64,000 nt of DNA from the NCBI RefSeq assembly GCF_012849375.1, contig NZ_CP051684.1, forward strand, positions 5,704,001 to 5,768,000. Direction: 5' to 3'. This stretch comes from Duganella dendranthematis (GTDB lineage: Bacteria > Pseudomonadota > Gammaproteobacteria > Burkholderiales > Burkholderiaceae_D). The notes beneath the pieces are model-generated. The model made no database searches. It was not told the origin of the DNA and was given only the letters and a program-made list of their open reading frames with translations. Position 1 is the stretch's first letter. Each line of letters starts with the position of its first letter. Shown here one piece after another: positions 16,133 to 24,824 of the stretch. A program made the translations under genes and the position numbers.

Positions 16133-17794
16133 ATGACGATCTACGACACTTTCAAGAGCCGCAGCGCGCAGGCGCTGCCGAAACTGGCGCCCGCCGAGAT
16201 CAAGCGCATCCAGCGCTTCGGCGCGCTGATGTGCTTCCGCGACGGCGAACGCCTGTTCGAGGCAGGCCATAGCAGCTTTGGCATGTATGTGGTGCTGAAA
16301 GGCGCGATTCGCATCGGCCGTTACGATGGCCTGGGTAACAGCTCGGTCATCACCGAGCATGGCGTCGGCGAATTTGCCGGCGAAATCAGCCAGCTGGCCG
16401 GCGCACCGTCGCTGGTCAACGGCCACGCCGTCGGCGATGTCGAAGTGCTGGCCCTGACCACCGAAGCACTGCGTTCGCTGCTCATCGCGGAGGCGGAGCT
16501 GGGCGAACGCATTGTCCGCGCCTTCATCCTGCGCCGCGTCGAACAGTTGGACAACAAGGACGGCGGCGTGGTGCTGGTGGCCCCACCCGGCCACCCACGC
16601 ATGCACGCCTTGCAGGGATGGCTGAACAGTAACGGCCTGCCGCATCGCGTGCTGGACCCGCGCAGCGATGCGCAGGCGCGCGCGCTGGTAGAACGTTATC
16701 AGCCGGAAGCCGGCGACTGGCCGCTGGCGGTGTGTCCGGATGGCGGCGTCAGGAAGAATCCAACGGTGGTGGACCTGGGGCGCTGCCTCGGCACCCTTCC
16801 CCCGCTGAGCCCAGATGATGTCTGGGACGTGATCGTAGTCGGCGCCGGACCCGCAGGCCTGGCCACCGCCGTGTATGCGGCCTCCGAAGGACTGTCGGTG
16901 CTGGTGCTGGAAACCCGCGCCTACGGCGGCCAGGCCGCCGCCAGCGCGCGCATCGAAAACTACCTCGGCTTCCCGACCGGCATATCGGGCGCCGCGTTGG
17001 CTGGCCGCGCCTTCGTGCAGTCGCAAAAATTCGGCGTCAAGATGGCGATTCCTGCGCCGGCGGGCCGCCTGCTGTGCGACACCTATCCGCTGCAAGTGGA
17101 AATGTGCGGCAGCCTGACGCACCTGCAAGGCCGTGCCGTGGTGCTGTCGTGCGGTGCGCGCTATCGCCGCCCGTCGCTGGCCAATCTCAAACAGTTTGAA
17201 GGCAAAGGCGTTTATTACTGGGCGTCGCCGCTGGAAGCTGGCCTGTGCGCCGACGATGAAGTGATCCTGGTCGGCGGCGGCAATTCGGCCGGACAGGCGG
17301 CCGTGTATCTCGCCAGCCACGCATCCAAGGTGCATATGTTAATCCGCAGGGACAGCCTGACGGATACCATGTCCAGCTACCTGATCGACCGCATTGCGGC
17401 CACACCGAACATCGAGCTACATACGCAATCGGAAATCGTCGCGCTGGAAGGCTGCGACGAGGAAGGCCTGGAAAAGGTGGAAGTCCGCAACCATCGCAGC
17501 AAAGAAGAAGCGGTCTACAACATCAGGCACGTATTCCTGTTCATCGGCGCCGAGCCGAACACCGGCTGGCTCGGCGACTGCGGTGTACAGGTCGACGACA
17601 AAGGCTTTATTTTGACAGGCTCCGACGTGCCGGGTGCGCCAAGCAGTGAACGGGCCGCGTTGGAGACCAGTGTGCCGGGTGTATTCGCCATTGGCGATGT
17701 GCGGGCACGTTCGACCAAGCGCGTAGCGGCGGGGGTGGGCGAAGGCGCCGCCGTGGTCTCACAGATCCACGGTTTTCTGGCTGACCGGCCTTAA
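16133..17794 (+). CDS. Cyclic-nucleotide-binding domain fused to a thioredoxin-reductase-like flavoprotein lacking CxxC
   Basis: A 553-residue fusion. Residues 20-135 form a cyclic-nucleotide-binding fold (ALMCFRDGERLFEAG, GVGEFAGEISQLAG). Residues 144-222 resemble the cysteine-free thioredoxin/glutaredoxin-like module of related fusions. Residues 231-553 are a thioredoxin-reductase-like domain with FAD motif VGAGPAG (237-242) and NADPH motif VGGGNSAGQ. Where thioredoxin reductases carry CxxC, this one reads YYWASPLEA, so it cannot reduce thioredoxin in the usual way. The C-terminal FAD contact FAIGDVR is intact. A nucleotide-gated NAD(P)H oxidoreductase is plausible. The stop overlaps the convergent HMA-like gene. 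Confidence 0.87.
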   Translation: MTIYDTFKSRSAQALPKLAPAEIKRIQRFGALMCFRDGERLFEAGHSSFGMYVVLKGAIRIGRYDGLGNSSVITEHGVGEFAGEISQLAGAPSLVNGHAVGDVEVLALTTEALRSLLIAEAELGERIVRAFILRRVEQLDNKDGGVVLVAPPGHPRMHALQGWLNSNGLPHRVLDPRSDAQARALVERYQPEAGDWPLAVCPDGGVRKNPTVVDLGRCLGTLPPLSPDDVWDVIVVGAGPAGLATAVYAASEGLSVLVLETRAYGGQAAASARIENYLGFPTGISGAALAGRAFVQSQKFGVKMAIPAPAGRLLCDTYPLQVEMCGSLTHLQGRAVVLSCGARYRRPSLANLKQFEGKGVYYWASPLEAGLCADDEVILVGGGNSAGQAAVYLASHASKVHMLIRRDSLTDTMSSYLIDRIAATPNIELHTQSEIVALEGCDEEGLEKVEVRNHRSKEEAVYNIRHVFLFIGAEPNTGWLGDCGVQVDDKGFILTGSDVPGAPSSERAALETSVPGVFAIGDVRARSTKRVAAGVGEGAAVVSQIHGFLADRP

Positions 17795-18087
17795 AGAATA
17801 TTGATGCGCTGATGCGGCGCCAACTCGTGAAAGTCGTAAAACACGTCTTCTTGGTGTAGTGGAATATAAAAGTGCAGCTTTTTCCCGCGATGGAAAACGC
17901 CACGCAGCTGGTTACAGACGTTCCACACGTGTTCATACGAGTCATGTACCTCGATCAGGGCCCAGGGATTGTCCTCCAATCCCTCTCGGATCATGTTCAC
18001 GTTCTTCACGTGGAAAAATGGCTTCAGCCCTTCCGTGACGCTGTCTTCACACGCGTCACAATGCAATCCGGATAAGATGACTTGCAT
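17791..18087 (-). CDS. Small HMA-like CxxC protein
   Basis: A 98-residue cytoplasmic protein. Its start, MQVILSGLHCDACEDSVTEG, matches the heavy-metal-associated pattern (G-x-x-C-x-x-C-x-x-x-V), although the rest is not a standard HMA fold by eye and ends rich in His and aromatic residues. It could bind metal or be a redox-sensitive regulator. It lies 12 bp after the fabI-like gene on the same strand, so it may be the last gene of the pta-ackA-fabI operon. No function is established. Confidence 0.65.
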   Translation of the reverse strand: MQVILSGLHCDACEDSVTEGLKPFFHVKNVNMIREGLEDNPWALIEVHDSYEHVWNVCNQLRGVFHRGKKLHFYIPLHQEDVFYDFHELAPHQRINIL

Positions 18088-18099
18088 GGTGTGTTCCTC

Positions 18100-18876
18100 T
18101 CAAGCGATGATATTCAGGCCGCCGTCTACATAGACTGTGCTGCCGGTGAGCCGCTTCGCAAACGGCGACGCCAGATAGGCGCAGGTGTTGCCGACATCGA
18201 CGATGTCCACCAGTTCTCCCAATGGCGCGCGCGCCACGGCGTCTGTCAGCAAATGGTCGAAGTCCTTCAGGCCCGATGCGGCGCGCGTTTGCAACGGCCC
18301 CGGCGAGATGGCGTGCACACGAATGCCACGCGGCCCTAGTTCGTAAGCCAGATAGCGGCAAGCCGCTTCCAGTGCTGCCTTCACCGGCCCCATGACGTTG
18401 TAGTTGGGGACCACTTTCTCCGCGCCGTGGTAGCTCATGGCGAACAGCGTGCCGCCGTCGGACATCAAGGGTGCGGCCAGTTTGGCCATGCGCACGAACG
18501 AGTGGCACGACACATCCATCGCCTGCAGGAAGCCCTCCAGCGAGCAGTCCAGCAAACCGCCCTGCAAATCCGCTTTCGGCGCGAAGGCGATGGAGTGGAC
18601 CACGATATCCAGTTTGCCCTGCTGCGCCAGCGTGGCGAATACCGCTTCCAGCTGCCCTGGCTGGGTGACATCGAGCGGCAGCAGCTGCGCGTCGATCTGC
18701 TGCGCCAGCGGCGCCACGTGCGGCAGCGCCTTCTCGTTCAGATACGTGAGCACGACGTCGGCTCCCAGCTTGCGGAAGGCCAACGCGCAGCCCCAGGCGA
18801 TCGACTGTTCGTTGGCCACGCCAACCACCAGCGCGCGCTTGCCGGTCAGGATCGGATAGACAGTTTCTGTACTCAT
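18100..18876 (-). CDS. fabI: Enoyl-ACP reductase (FabI-type SDR)
   Basis: A 258-residue FabI-type reductase that would reduce trans-2-enoyl-ACP with NAD(P)H in fatty-acid synthesis. VVGVANEQSIAWGCA is the FabI form of the nucleotide-binding loop. SYHGAEKVVPNYNVMGPVKA holds both the substrate Tyr and the catalytic Tyr-x6-Lys. The ATG overlaps the ackA stop. A FabI paralogue attached to pta and ackA is more likely an accessory enzyme linked to acyl-phosphate or acyl-CoA metabolism than the housekeeping copy. That point is inference. Confidence 0.87.
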   Translation of the reverse strand: MSTETVYPILTGKRALVVGVANEQSIAWGCALAFRKLGADVVLTYLNEKALPHVAPLAQQIDAQLLPLDVTQPGQLEAVFATLAQQGKLDIVVHSIAFAPKADLQGGLLDCSLEGFLQAMDVSCHSFVRMAKLAAPLMSDGGTLFAMSYHGAEKVVPNYNVMGPVKAALEAACRYLAYELGPRGIRVHAISPGPLQTRAASGLKDFDHLLTDAVARAPLGELVDIVDVGNTCAYLASPFAKRLTGSTVYVDGGLNIIA

Positions 18877-20069
18877 GCCGCCTCCACTACTTCCAGCGCA
18901 TGGCGCGCGATCATCAATTCTTCGTTGGCCGGCACTACCCAGACGGCGACTTTACTATCCACCTTGCTGATCCGGACGATGCCGCCGCCACTGACGTTGA
19001 CGTTCGCCGCCTCGTCCAGCTGCACGCCGAGCCAGGCCGCGTCGTGGCAGACCGCAGCGCGCAAGGACACGCTGTTTTCGCCGATACCGCCGGAGAAGAC
19101 CAGCGCATCGATACCGCCCAGCGCCGCCGCCAGCGAACCCAGTTCGCGACCGATGCGGTACACCATCAACGCAATCGCCGCTTTGGCGCGCGGATCATCG
19201 CTCTGCTCCAGCGTGCGCATGTCCGACGAAATGCCGGACACGCCCAGAAGGCCGGATTGCTGGTACATCAGCTTCTGCACCGCCGCCACATCCATGCCCA
19301 ACTCCTGCATCAGATACAGCACCACGCCCGGATCGAGCGCACCGCAGCGGGTACCCATCGGCAGGCCATCAACGGCGGTGAAGCCCATGGTGCTGGCCAT
19401 GCTGCGGCCCGCGTCCATGGCGCACATGCTGGCGCCGTTGCCCAGATGCGCCGCCACCACGCGCGCACGCGCCAGGCCGGCATCCGCTTGCGGCAGCACA
19501 CTGGCGATGTATTCGTAAGAGAGTCCATGGAAGCCGTAGCGGCGCACGCCCAGCTCCGTGATATTCGCCGGCAGCGCAAACTCCTGCGCCTCGACCGGCT
19601 GGCCGACGTGGAATGCGGTATCGAAGCAGCCGATCTGCGGCACATGCGGCGCCATCGCCAGCACCGAGCGCACCGGTGCCAGGTTATGCGGCAGATGCAG
19701 CGGCGCCAGCGGCATCAGCTTTTCCAGCTCATCGACCAGCGCTGCGGTCAGCACGACTGGCTTGCTGTGCGCCACACCGCCATGCACGATGCGGTGGCCA
19801 ACCGCCACCACCCGATGCCCGTCCAGATGCGTTTGCGCGAAGTCGATCAGGAAACGCATGCCGCCTTCGTGATCCAGCGGGCCGTCGCGCCAGTGGCGTT
19901 CTCCCACTACGGCGTTGTCCGCATCCTGTGCGATGAAACGGGCCACGCCGCTGTACAGGTTCTCGATCTTGCCGCGCATGGTCAGGTCCAGCGCGGGTCC
20001 GCTGTACATCGAGAACTTGATGCTGGAAGAACCAGCGTTAATGACGATGACGCTATCGTTGGCCAGCAT
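18873..20069 (-). CDS. ackA: Acetate kinase
   Basis: A 398-residue acetate kinase, converting acetyl phosphate and ADP to acetate and ATP. The ATG at 20069 gives the usual N-terminus with VIVINAGSSSIKF; longer readings add nothing conserved. HLGNGASMCAMDAGRSMAST and MGFTAVDGLPMGTR are the catalytic and adenosine-binding blocks, and GGIGENS near the C-terminus is conserved. It lies 4 bp downstream of pta and overlaps the fabI-like gene. The operon could run acetate overflow or, in reverse, acetate activation. Confidence 0.94.
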   Translation of the reverse strand: MLANDSVIVINAGSSSIKFSMYSGPALDLTMRGKIENLYSGVARFIAQDADNAVVGERHWRDGPLDHEGGMRFLIDFAQTHLDGHRVVAVGHRIVHGGVAHSKPVVLTAALVDELEKLMPLAPLHLPHNLAPVRSVLAMAPHVPQIGCFDTAFHVGQPVEAQEFALPANITELGVRRYGFHGLSYEYIASVLPQADAGLARARVVAAHLGNGASMCAMDAGRSMASTMGFTAVDGLPMGTRCGALDPGVVLYLMQELGMDVAAVQKLMYQQSGLLGVSGISSDMRTLEQSDDPRAKAAIALMVYRIGRELGSLAAALGGIDALVFSGGIGENSVSLRAAVCHDAAWLGVQLDEAANVNVSGGGIVRISKVDSKVAVWVVPANEELMIARHALEVVEAA

Positions 20070-20073
20070 GGCG

Positions 20074-21015
20074 TCAGCTCCCCAGAATACGTGCACCAGA
20101 CAGTTTGCTGTGCGCGACCAGTACAGCCACCGCACACGATGCCAACCGTGCCTGCACACTATCTGCACGGCTGGTGAGTATCACCGGTACGCGCGCGCCG
20201 AGAACGATGCCGGCCGCGCTGGCGCCGGCCATAAAGGTCAGGCTCTTGGCCAGCATATTGCCCGCTTCCAGGTCCGGCGCCACCAGCACATTGGCCTGGC
20301 CGGCGACCGGCGACACCAGATGCTTGATCGCCGCCGCTTCCGGATCGATGGCGTTGTCCATCGCCAGCGGACCGTCCACCAGCGCGCCGGTGATCTGGCC
20401 ACGGTCAGCCATCTTGCACAGCGCTGCCGCGTCGATAGTGGACGGCATCTTGGAGCTGACCGTCTCCACGGCAGCCAGAATGGCGACCTTGACGGGATTA
20501 AAGCGCAGCACATGCGCCAGGTCGATGGCGTTCTGCACGATGTCGACCTTGTCGGCCAGTGTGGGAACGATGTTGACGGCGGCGTCGGTAATAATCAGCG
20601 GCTCGGCGCGATTCGGCACGTCCATCACGAAGCAGTGACTGAGGCGGCGCTCGGTCCGCAGGCCGGTGGCGGTGGCCACCACGGCGCCCATCAATTCATC
20701 GGTATGCAGGCTGCCCTTCATCAGCGCGGTGGCCTGGCCTTCGTGCACCAGTTGTACCGCGCGCGCGGCAGATGCATGACTATGTTCGGTGTCGACAATG
20801 GGCCAGTCAGAAATATCCAGCCCGGCGGCATCGGCCACTTCGCGGATGCGGGCAATAGGGCCGACGAGTATGGGTTTGATCAATCCCAGGCGGGCAGCAT
20901 CGAGCGCGCCTTCCAGCGCATTGCGGTCGCAGGGATGGGCGACAGCAACGGTAGCCGGGCCGGCGTGCCGCGCTGCAGCGATTAATCTGTCGTAGTGCGG
21001 GTGCGGTCTTTCCAT
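20074..21015 (-). CDS. pta: Phosphate acetyl/butyryltransferase
   Basis: A 313-residue short-form phosphotransacetylase of the PTA/PTB family. The ATG at 21015 has AGAGGAG at ideal spacing. LMKGSLHTDELMGAV, SHCFVMDVP and GPLAMDNAI are family blocks, and the C-terminal ILTSRADS is the usual CoA-site motif. It exchanges CoA and phosphate on acetyl-CoA or butyryl-CoA. As first gene of the operon it supplies acyl phosphate for the acetate kinase encoded 4 bp downstream. Short PTA/PTB forms can be broad in chain length. Confidence 0.9.
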   Translation of the reverse strand: MERPHPHYDRLIAAARHAGPATVAVAHPCDRNALEGALDAARLGLIKPILVGPIARIREVADAAGLDISDWPIVDTEHSHASAARAVQLVHEGQATALMKGSLHTDELMGAVVATATGLRTERRLSHCFVMDVPNRAEPLIITDAAVNIVPTLADKVDIVQNAIDLAHVLRFNPVKVAILAAVETVSSKMPSTIDAAALCKMADRGQITGALVDGPLAMDNAIDPEAAAIKHLVSPVAGQANVLVAPDLEAGNMLAKSLTFMAGASAAGIVLGARVPVILTSRADSVQARLASCAVAVLVAHSKLSGARILGS

Positions 21016-21066
21016 GCGATCTCCTCTGTAAGGCAGCACGGGAATGATACAACAGATGCCAATAAA

Positions 21067-21249
21067 TCAATCGCTTTTTGTGCGACGCCGCAAACCAAAC
21101 CAAAGGCATAACAGTACCGGCACACCCAGCGCTACAGCGGAGACGTGATCCCAGACACCGTCGCCCACCAGCGCCGAGATCAGGCCAATAATAGTCAGCG
21201 CGGCCAGTATAATCGGCGCACCCCACATGCGCATGAACGGGCTACTCAT
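21067..21249 (-). CDS. Small two-helix membrane protein next to PepSY gene
   Basis: A 60-residue protein with two hydrophobic helices (APIILAALTIIGLISALVG and VSAVALGVPVLLCLWFGL) and a basic C-terminal end. Its ATG overlaps the stop of the PepSY gene, so it is translationally coupled. I recall small proteins like this following PepSY genes in related bacteria. It probably belongs to the same iron-regulated unit. The precise role is unknown. Confidence 0.8.
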   Translation of the reverse strand: MSSPFMRMWGAPIILAALTIIGLISALVGDGVWDHVSAVALGVPVLLCLWFGLRRRTKSD

Positions 21250-22418
21250 TGCGCCTCCCCTTCCGTCGCCAGGACAGGTGCATCCTCTTCACGGCGCACA
21301 GGTGCGGCGGGACTGCTTGCACGGGCCGGCGCCGGCGCGCCGCGCTTCAGCCACAGATACAGCCCGCTACCCAGCACGAAGATGGTAATCACATCCAGCG
21401 CCGCCCACAGGAACTGCATCCACGCGCCGCCGTAATCGCCGAAGTGCAACGGCTGCGAAATCAGCAGGCCGGTGAGATACCACGGCAGGTTGCGGCGGTC
21501 GGTAATTTCGGTGGTCTGCGCATCGATCAGCACCGGCTTGTACAGGCGAGAGGTCAACGCCTCGTCGCCGCGCATGAAGATGCCGTAATGGTGAGGGCTG
21601 GTGAACGGCGTGCCGGGAAATGCCACGAAGCCGATCTTCATCCCCGGTTCCGCCGCCACCGCATGTTCCAGCGATTTTTGCATCGAGCCCAATTGGGTCG
21701 GCGCTGGCGTGCCTTTGTACGGCGCGATCATCTCGGCCATTTCGGTCACTTGCCAGTACTTCAGCAACAGGTCGGCCCAGGTATTGATCATGCCGGTAGC
21801 GCCCACCACCAGCGCCCAGGTCAGCGTGACGATGCCCAGCATATTGTGCAGGTCCAGCCATTTGACGCGCGGACCCCGCTGCCGTCGCACTTCGCCAAAC
21901 TCCAGCTTGCGCATGAACGGCGCATACAGCACAACGCCGGAAATGATGGCGATCACCAGCAGCAGTCCCATGAAACCGAGGAACAGCTTGCCCCACAGGC
22001 CGGCGTACAGGTCGACATGCAAATGGAACATCACGCCCAGGAAACTGCCCTCAAAACTCGGCTCACCCAGCACTTTGGCGGTGCGCGCGTCAATCGCGAT
22101 GGATTTGAATTTCTCGTCGGTGGGATTGTCGCCCATGGTCAGGAACCAGATGCTGGCATCGTCCGGCTCCTGCGACAGATACATGGCGATCTTGTTCGGA
22201 TACAGCGCCTTGCCGGCGGCGATCACGTCGTCGAGGCTTGCCTTGGGTGTACTGGCCGGCATCGTCGGCGCTTCGATGGCGTTGCCCAGTGCGTGATCGA
22301 TTTCGTGGTGATAAATCAGCGGCAGGCCGGTTAGGCAGAGCAGCAGCATGAACACGGTGCAGACCAGACTGCTCCATTTGTGTATCCATGCCCAGCGGCG
22401 GACGGCGATCGGTGTCAT
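21246..22418 (-). CDS. PepSY-associated membrane protein of iron uptake
   Basis: A 390-residue inner-membrane protein. WIHKWSSLVCTVFMLLLCLTGLPLIYHHEI is the first helix with the family His pattern, followed by a large periplasmic PepSY segment. LDLHNMLGIVTLTWALVVGATGM is a central helix, and a C-terminal helix ends in GLYLWLKRG. Members often accompany TonB-dependent siderophore receptors and may reduce or release ferric siderophores. Here the gene diverges from such a receptor across a gap with two Fur-like sites. Confidence 0.88.
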   Translation of the reverse strand: MTPIAVRRWAWIHKWSSLVCTVFMLLLCLTGLPLIYHHEIDHALGNAIEAPTMPASTPKASLDDVIAAGKALYPNKIAMYLSQEPDDASIWFLTMGDNPTDEKFKSIAIDARTAKVLGEPSFEGSFLGVMFHLHVDLYAGLWGKLFLGFMGLLLVIAIISGVVLYAPFMRKLEFGEVRRQRGPRVKWLDLHNMLGIVTLTWALVVGATGMINTWADLLLKYWQVTEMAEMIAPYKGTPAPTQLGSMQKSLEHAVAAEPGMKIGFVAFPGTPFTSPHHYGIFMRGDEALTSRLYKPVLIDAQTTEITDRRNLPWYLTGLLISQPLHFGDYGGAWMQFLWAALDVITIFVLGSGLYLWLKRGAPAPARASSPAAPVRREEDAPVLATEGEAQ

Positions 22419-22452
22419 TTTGTTATCCAGTTACTGTACCCAGCTTACAATG

Positions 22453-22472
22453 ATAATGCAAATTACTCTCAT
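22453..22472. promoter_or_regulatory. Fur-box-like site 1
   Basis: ATAATGCAAATTACTCTCAT resembles Fur boxes of betaproteobacteria. It lies 35 bp from the start of the PepSY gene and 74 bp from the receptor gene, where it could control both. It was judged by eye against the GATAATGATAATCATTATC consensus. Confidence 0.55.
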
Positions 22473-22505
22473 TACGCAGCGAAAAATCAGGGGTGGCGTT
22501 ATAAT

Positions 22506-22520
22506 TGAGAATCGATCTCA
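22506..22520. promoter_or_regulatory. Fur-box-like site 2 in the receptor promoter
   Basis: TGAGAATCGATCTCA fits a 7-1-7 Fur-type inverted repeat with two mismatches between arms. It lies 26 bp upstream of the receptor start codon. Confidence 0.5.
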
Positions 22521-22545
22521 TTTACTTATTAAACTTATAAACGCC

Positions 22546-24738
22546 ATGCAAACCCTGAATCTGAAATTGTCCCCGCTCGCCCTCGCCGCCATGCTGATGG
22601 TCGCTACGGCTGCGCAAGCGCAAACCGACGCTACCACTACCGCCGCCACCGGCGATGAAAAAGTGCAGTCGGTCGTGATCAGCGCTTCGGCTGACGCATC
22701 GGCGGCCGGCCTGACCAAGAATTTCGCCGGCGGTCAGATCGCACGCGGCGGGCGCGTCGGCCTGCTGGGCAATGTCGACATGATGGACACGCCGTTTAAC
22801 TCGCTGAACTACACCGCTGCCCTGATCCAGGACCAGCAGGCGCGCAGCGTCGCGGACGTGCTGCAGAACGATCCATCGGTGCGCGTGGCGCGCGGCTTCG
22901 GCAATTTCCAGGAACTGTATGTGATTCGCGGCTTCGCCGTCAGCTCCGACGATCTCGCCTACAACGGCTTGTATGGCGTGCTGCCGCGCCAGTTCGTCGC
23001 ATCCGAACTGCTGGAGCGCGTGGAAGTCTTCCGCGGCGCGAACTCCTTCCTCAACGGCGCAGCGCCGGGCGGCGGCGGCATCGGCGGTTCGATCAACCTG
23101 CTGCCTAAACGCGCAGGCAACGCGCCACTGACCGAAGTGACGGTCGGCGTCGAAAGCGGCGGCCAGGGTTACGCTGCCGCCGATATCGGCCGCCGCTTTG
23201 GTCCGGAAGACCGCGCCGGCATCCGCGTCAACGTCGCCCGCCGCGACGGCGACACCGCCGTCGACAAAGAACACCGTGAACTGAACGTGGCCTCGGTCGG
23301 CCTGGACTACCAGGGCCGCGGCCTCCGCCTGTCGGCCGACCTGGGCTACCAGGACAACAAGCTGACCGCGCCACGTCCGGCCGTCACCGTCGCCGGCGGG
23401 ATTGCGCTGCCTAAAGCACCGGACAGCGGCAGCAACTGGGCGCAGGACTGGACCCATTCGAATGAACGCGACACCTTCGGCACCGTCCGTGGCGAATGGG
23501 ATCTGGGCGCCGACTCGGTGGCCTGGGCCGCATTCGGCGCGCGCAGCGGCGACGAAAACAACAGCCTGTCCGAACCGACCGTCACCGCCACCAGCGGCAC
23601 CGCCAACGCCTACCGCTTCGATAACACGCGCCACGACAACGTGCGCACCGGCGAAATCGGCGTGCGCACGAAACTGCGCACCGGCAGCATTGGCCACAGC
23701 ATCAGCGCCAGCGCGTCGAGCTACTGGCTGGAGTCGAAGAACGCCTACGCGTTCAGCACCTTTGGCGGCATTGCCACCAACATCTACAGCCCGATCGACG
23801 TCAGCGCGCCGCCAGCCACCTTCTTCACCGGCGGCGTGTTGAGCAATCCGGGCCTGACCGCCAAGACCATCTTCAGCAGCTATGCGCTGGCCGATACGCT
23901 GTCGATGCTGGACGATAAAGTGCTGCTGACCGTCGGCGCGCGTGACCAGACCATCAAGACCGACGGTTACGACTACAACACTGGCATCAGCAACGCGCAT
24001 TACAACGAGAGCAAAGTCACACCGATGGCCGCCATCGTCTACCGTCCGATCAAAGCCGTGTCGCTGTATGCGAACTATGTCGAAGGTCTGCAGCAAGGTC
24101 CTACCGCCTCCGGCGCCGGCATCGACAACACCGGCACCATCTTCGCGCCGTTCGTGTCGAAGCAAAAAGAGGTCGGCGTGAAGTATGAAGTCGGCACGCT
24201 GGGCGCGACCGCCGCGCTGTTCCGCACCAACCAGCCTTCCGCGTACATTGAAAACGACCACTTCGGCGTGTTCGGCGAACAGCGCAACCAGGGTCTGGAA
24301 ATGACCGTGTACGGCATGCCTGCGCGCGGCCTGCGCCTGCTGGGCGGCCTGACGCTGTTGGACGCAACGCAGCGCACCACGCAGGACGGCAAAAACCAGG
24401 GCAAAGACGTGATCGGCGTGCCGGGCACGCAGCTGAACATCGGCGCCGACTGGGATGTGCCGGGCGTGCATGGCCTGAGCGTGAATGCGCGTACGCTGTA
24501 TACCTCGTCGCAATACGCTGACGGCGCCAACACGCAGGAACTGCCATCGTGGACCCGCCTGGATCTGGGCGCCAGCTACGCCACCCACATCCTGGACCGC
24601 AATGTGACCTTCCGCGCACGCGTGGATAACGTCACCGACAAGAGCTACTGGGCTTCGGCTGGCGGGTACCCAGGTTCGGGCTACCTGATCCTGGGCGCAC
24701 CGCGCACCTTCTCGCTGTCGGCGACGGTCGGCTTCTAA
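22546..24738 (+). CDS. TonB-dependent siderophore receptor
   Basis: A 730-residue outer-membrane receptor. The ATG at 22546 starts a signal peptide ending TAAQAQT; longer readings cross the Fur-like sites. The plug domain includes FNSLNYTAALIQDQQARSVADVL, LYVIRGF and VEVFRGANSFLNG. A long beta-barrel follows, ending in FSLSATVGF with the C-terminal Phe needed for outer-membrane insertion. Its sequence is of the FhuA/FoxA-like siderophore class. The exact siderophore cannot be told. Fur-like sites and the divergent PepSY gene support iron-controlled expression. Confidence 0.94.
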   Translation: MQTLNLKLSPLALAAMLMVATAAQAQTDATTTAATGDEKVQSVVISASADASAAGLTKNFAGGQIARGGRVGLLGNVDMMDTPFNSLNYTAALIQDQQARSVADVLQNDPSVRVARGFGNFQELYVIRGFAVSSDDLAYNGLYGVLPRQFVASELLERVEVFRGANSFLNGAAPGGGGIGGSINLLPKRAGNAPLTEVTVGVESGGQGYAAADIGRRFGPEDRAGIRVNVARRDGDTAVDKEHRELNVASVGLDYQGRGLRLSADLGYQDNKLTAPRPAVTVAGGIALPKAPDSGSNWAQDWTHSNERDTFGTVRGEWDLGADSVAWAAFGARSGDENNSLSEPTVTATSGTANAYRFDNTRHDNVRTGEIGVRTKLRTGSIGHSISASASSYWLESKNAYAFSTFGGIATNIYSPIDVSAPPATFFTGGVLSNPGLTAKTIFSSYALADTLSMLDDKVLLTVGARDQTIKTDGYDYNTGISNAHYNESKVTPMAAIVYRPIKAVSLYANYVEGLQQGPTASGAGIDNTGTIFAPFVSKQKEVGVKYEVGTLGATAALFRTNQPSAYIENDHFGVFGEQRNQGLEMTVYGMPARGLRLLGGLTLLDATQRTTQDGKNQGKDVIGVPGTQLNIGADWDVPGVHGLSVNARTLYTSSQYADGANTQELPSWTRLDLGASYATHILDRNVTFRARVDNVTDKSYWASAGGYPGSGYLILGAPRTFSLSATVGF

Positions 24739-24753
24739 AGGCCCCCCTGCGGA

Positions 24754-24783
24754 AGGGTCTGACCCCGTACGGGGTCAGACCCT
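24754..24783. repeat. 30-bp perfect palindrome (copy 1), possible terminator
   Basis: Arms AGGGTCTGACCCC and GGGGTCAGACCCT flank GTAC, so the whole 30 bp is self-complementary. It lies 16 bp after the receptor stop codon and between convergent genes. It could stop transcription from both sides, though it has no T run. Nearly the same element occurs at 42176-42203. Confidence 0.85.
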
Positions 24784-24824
24784 GGCGACGGCGCTGTGCG
24801 AGTTTGGCTGGTACCGCGCGCTGT

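Noticed and set aside
22522..24588. 688-codon minus-strand open frame
   Set aside because: It is a shadow of the TonB-dependent receptor gene, which has plug, barrel and signal peptide features.
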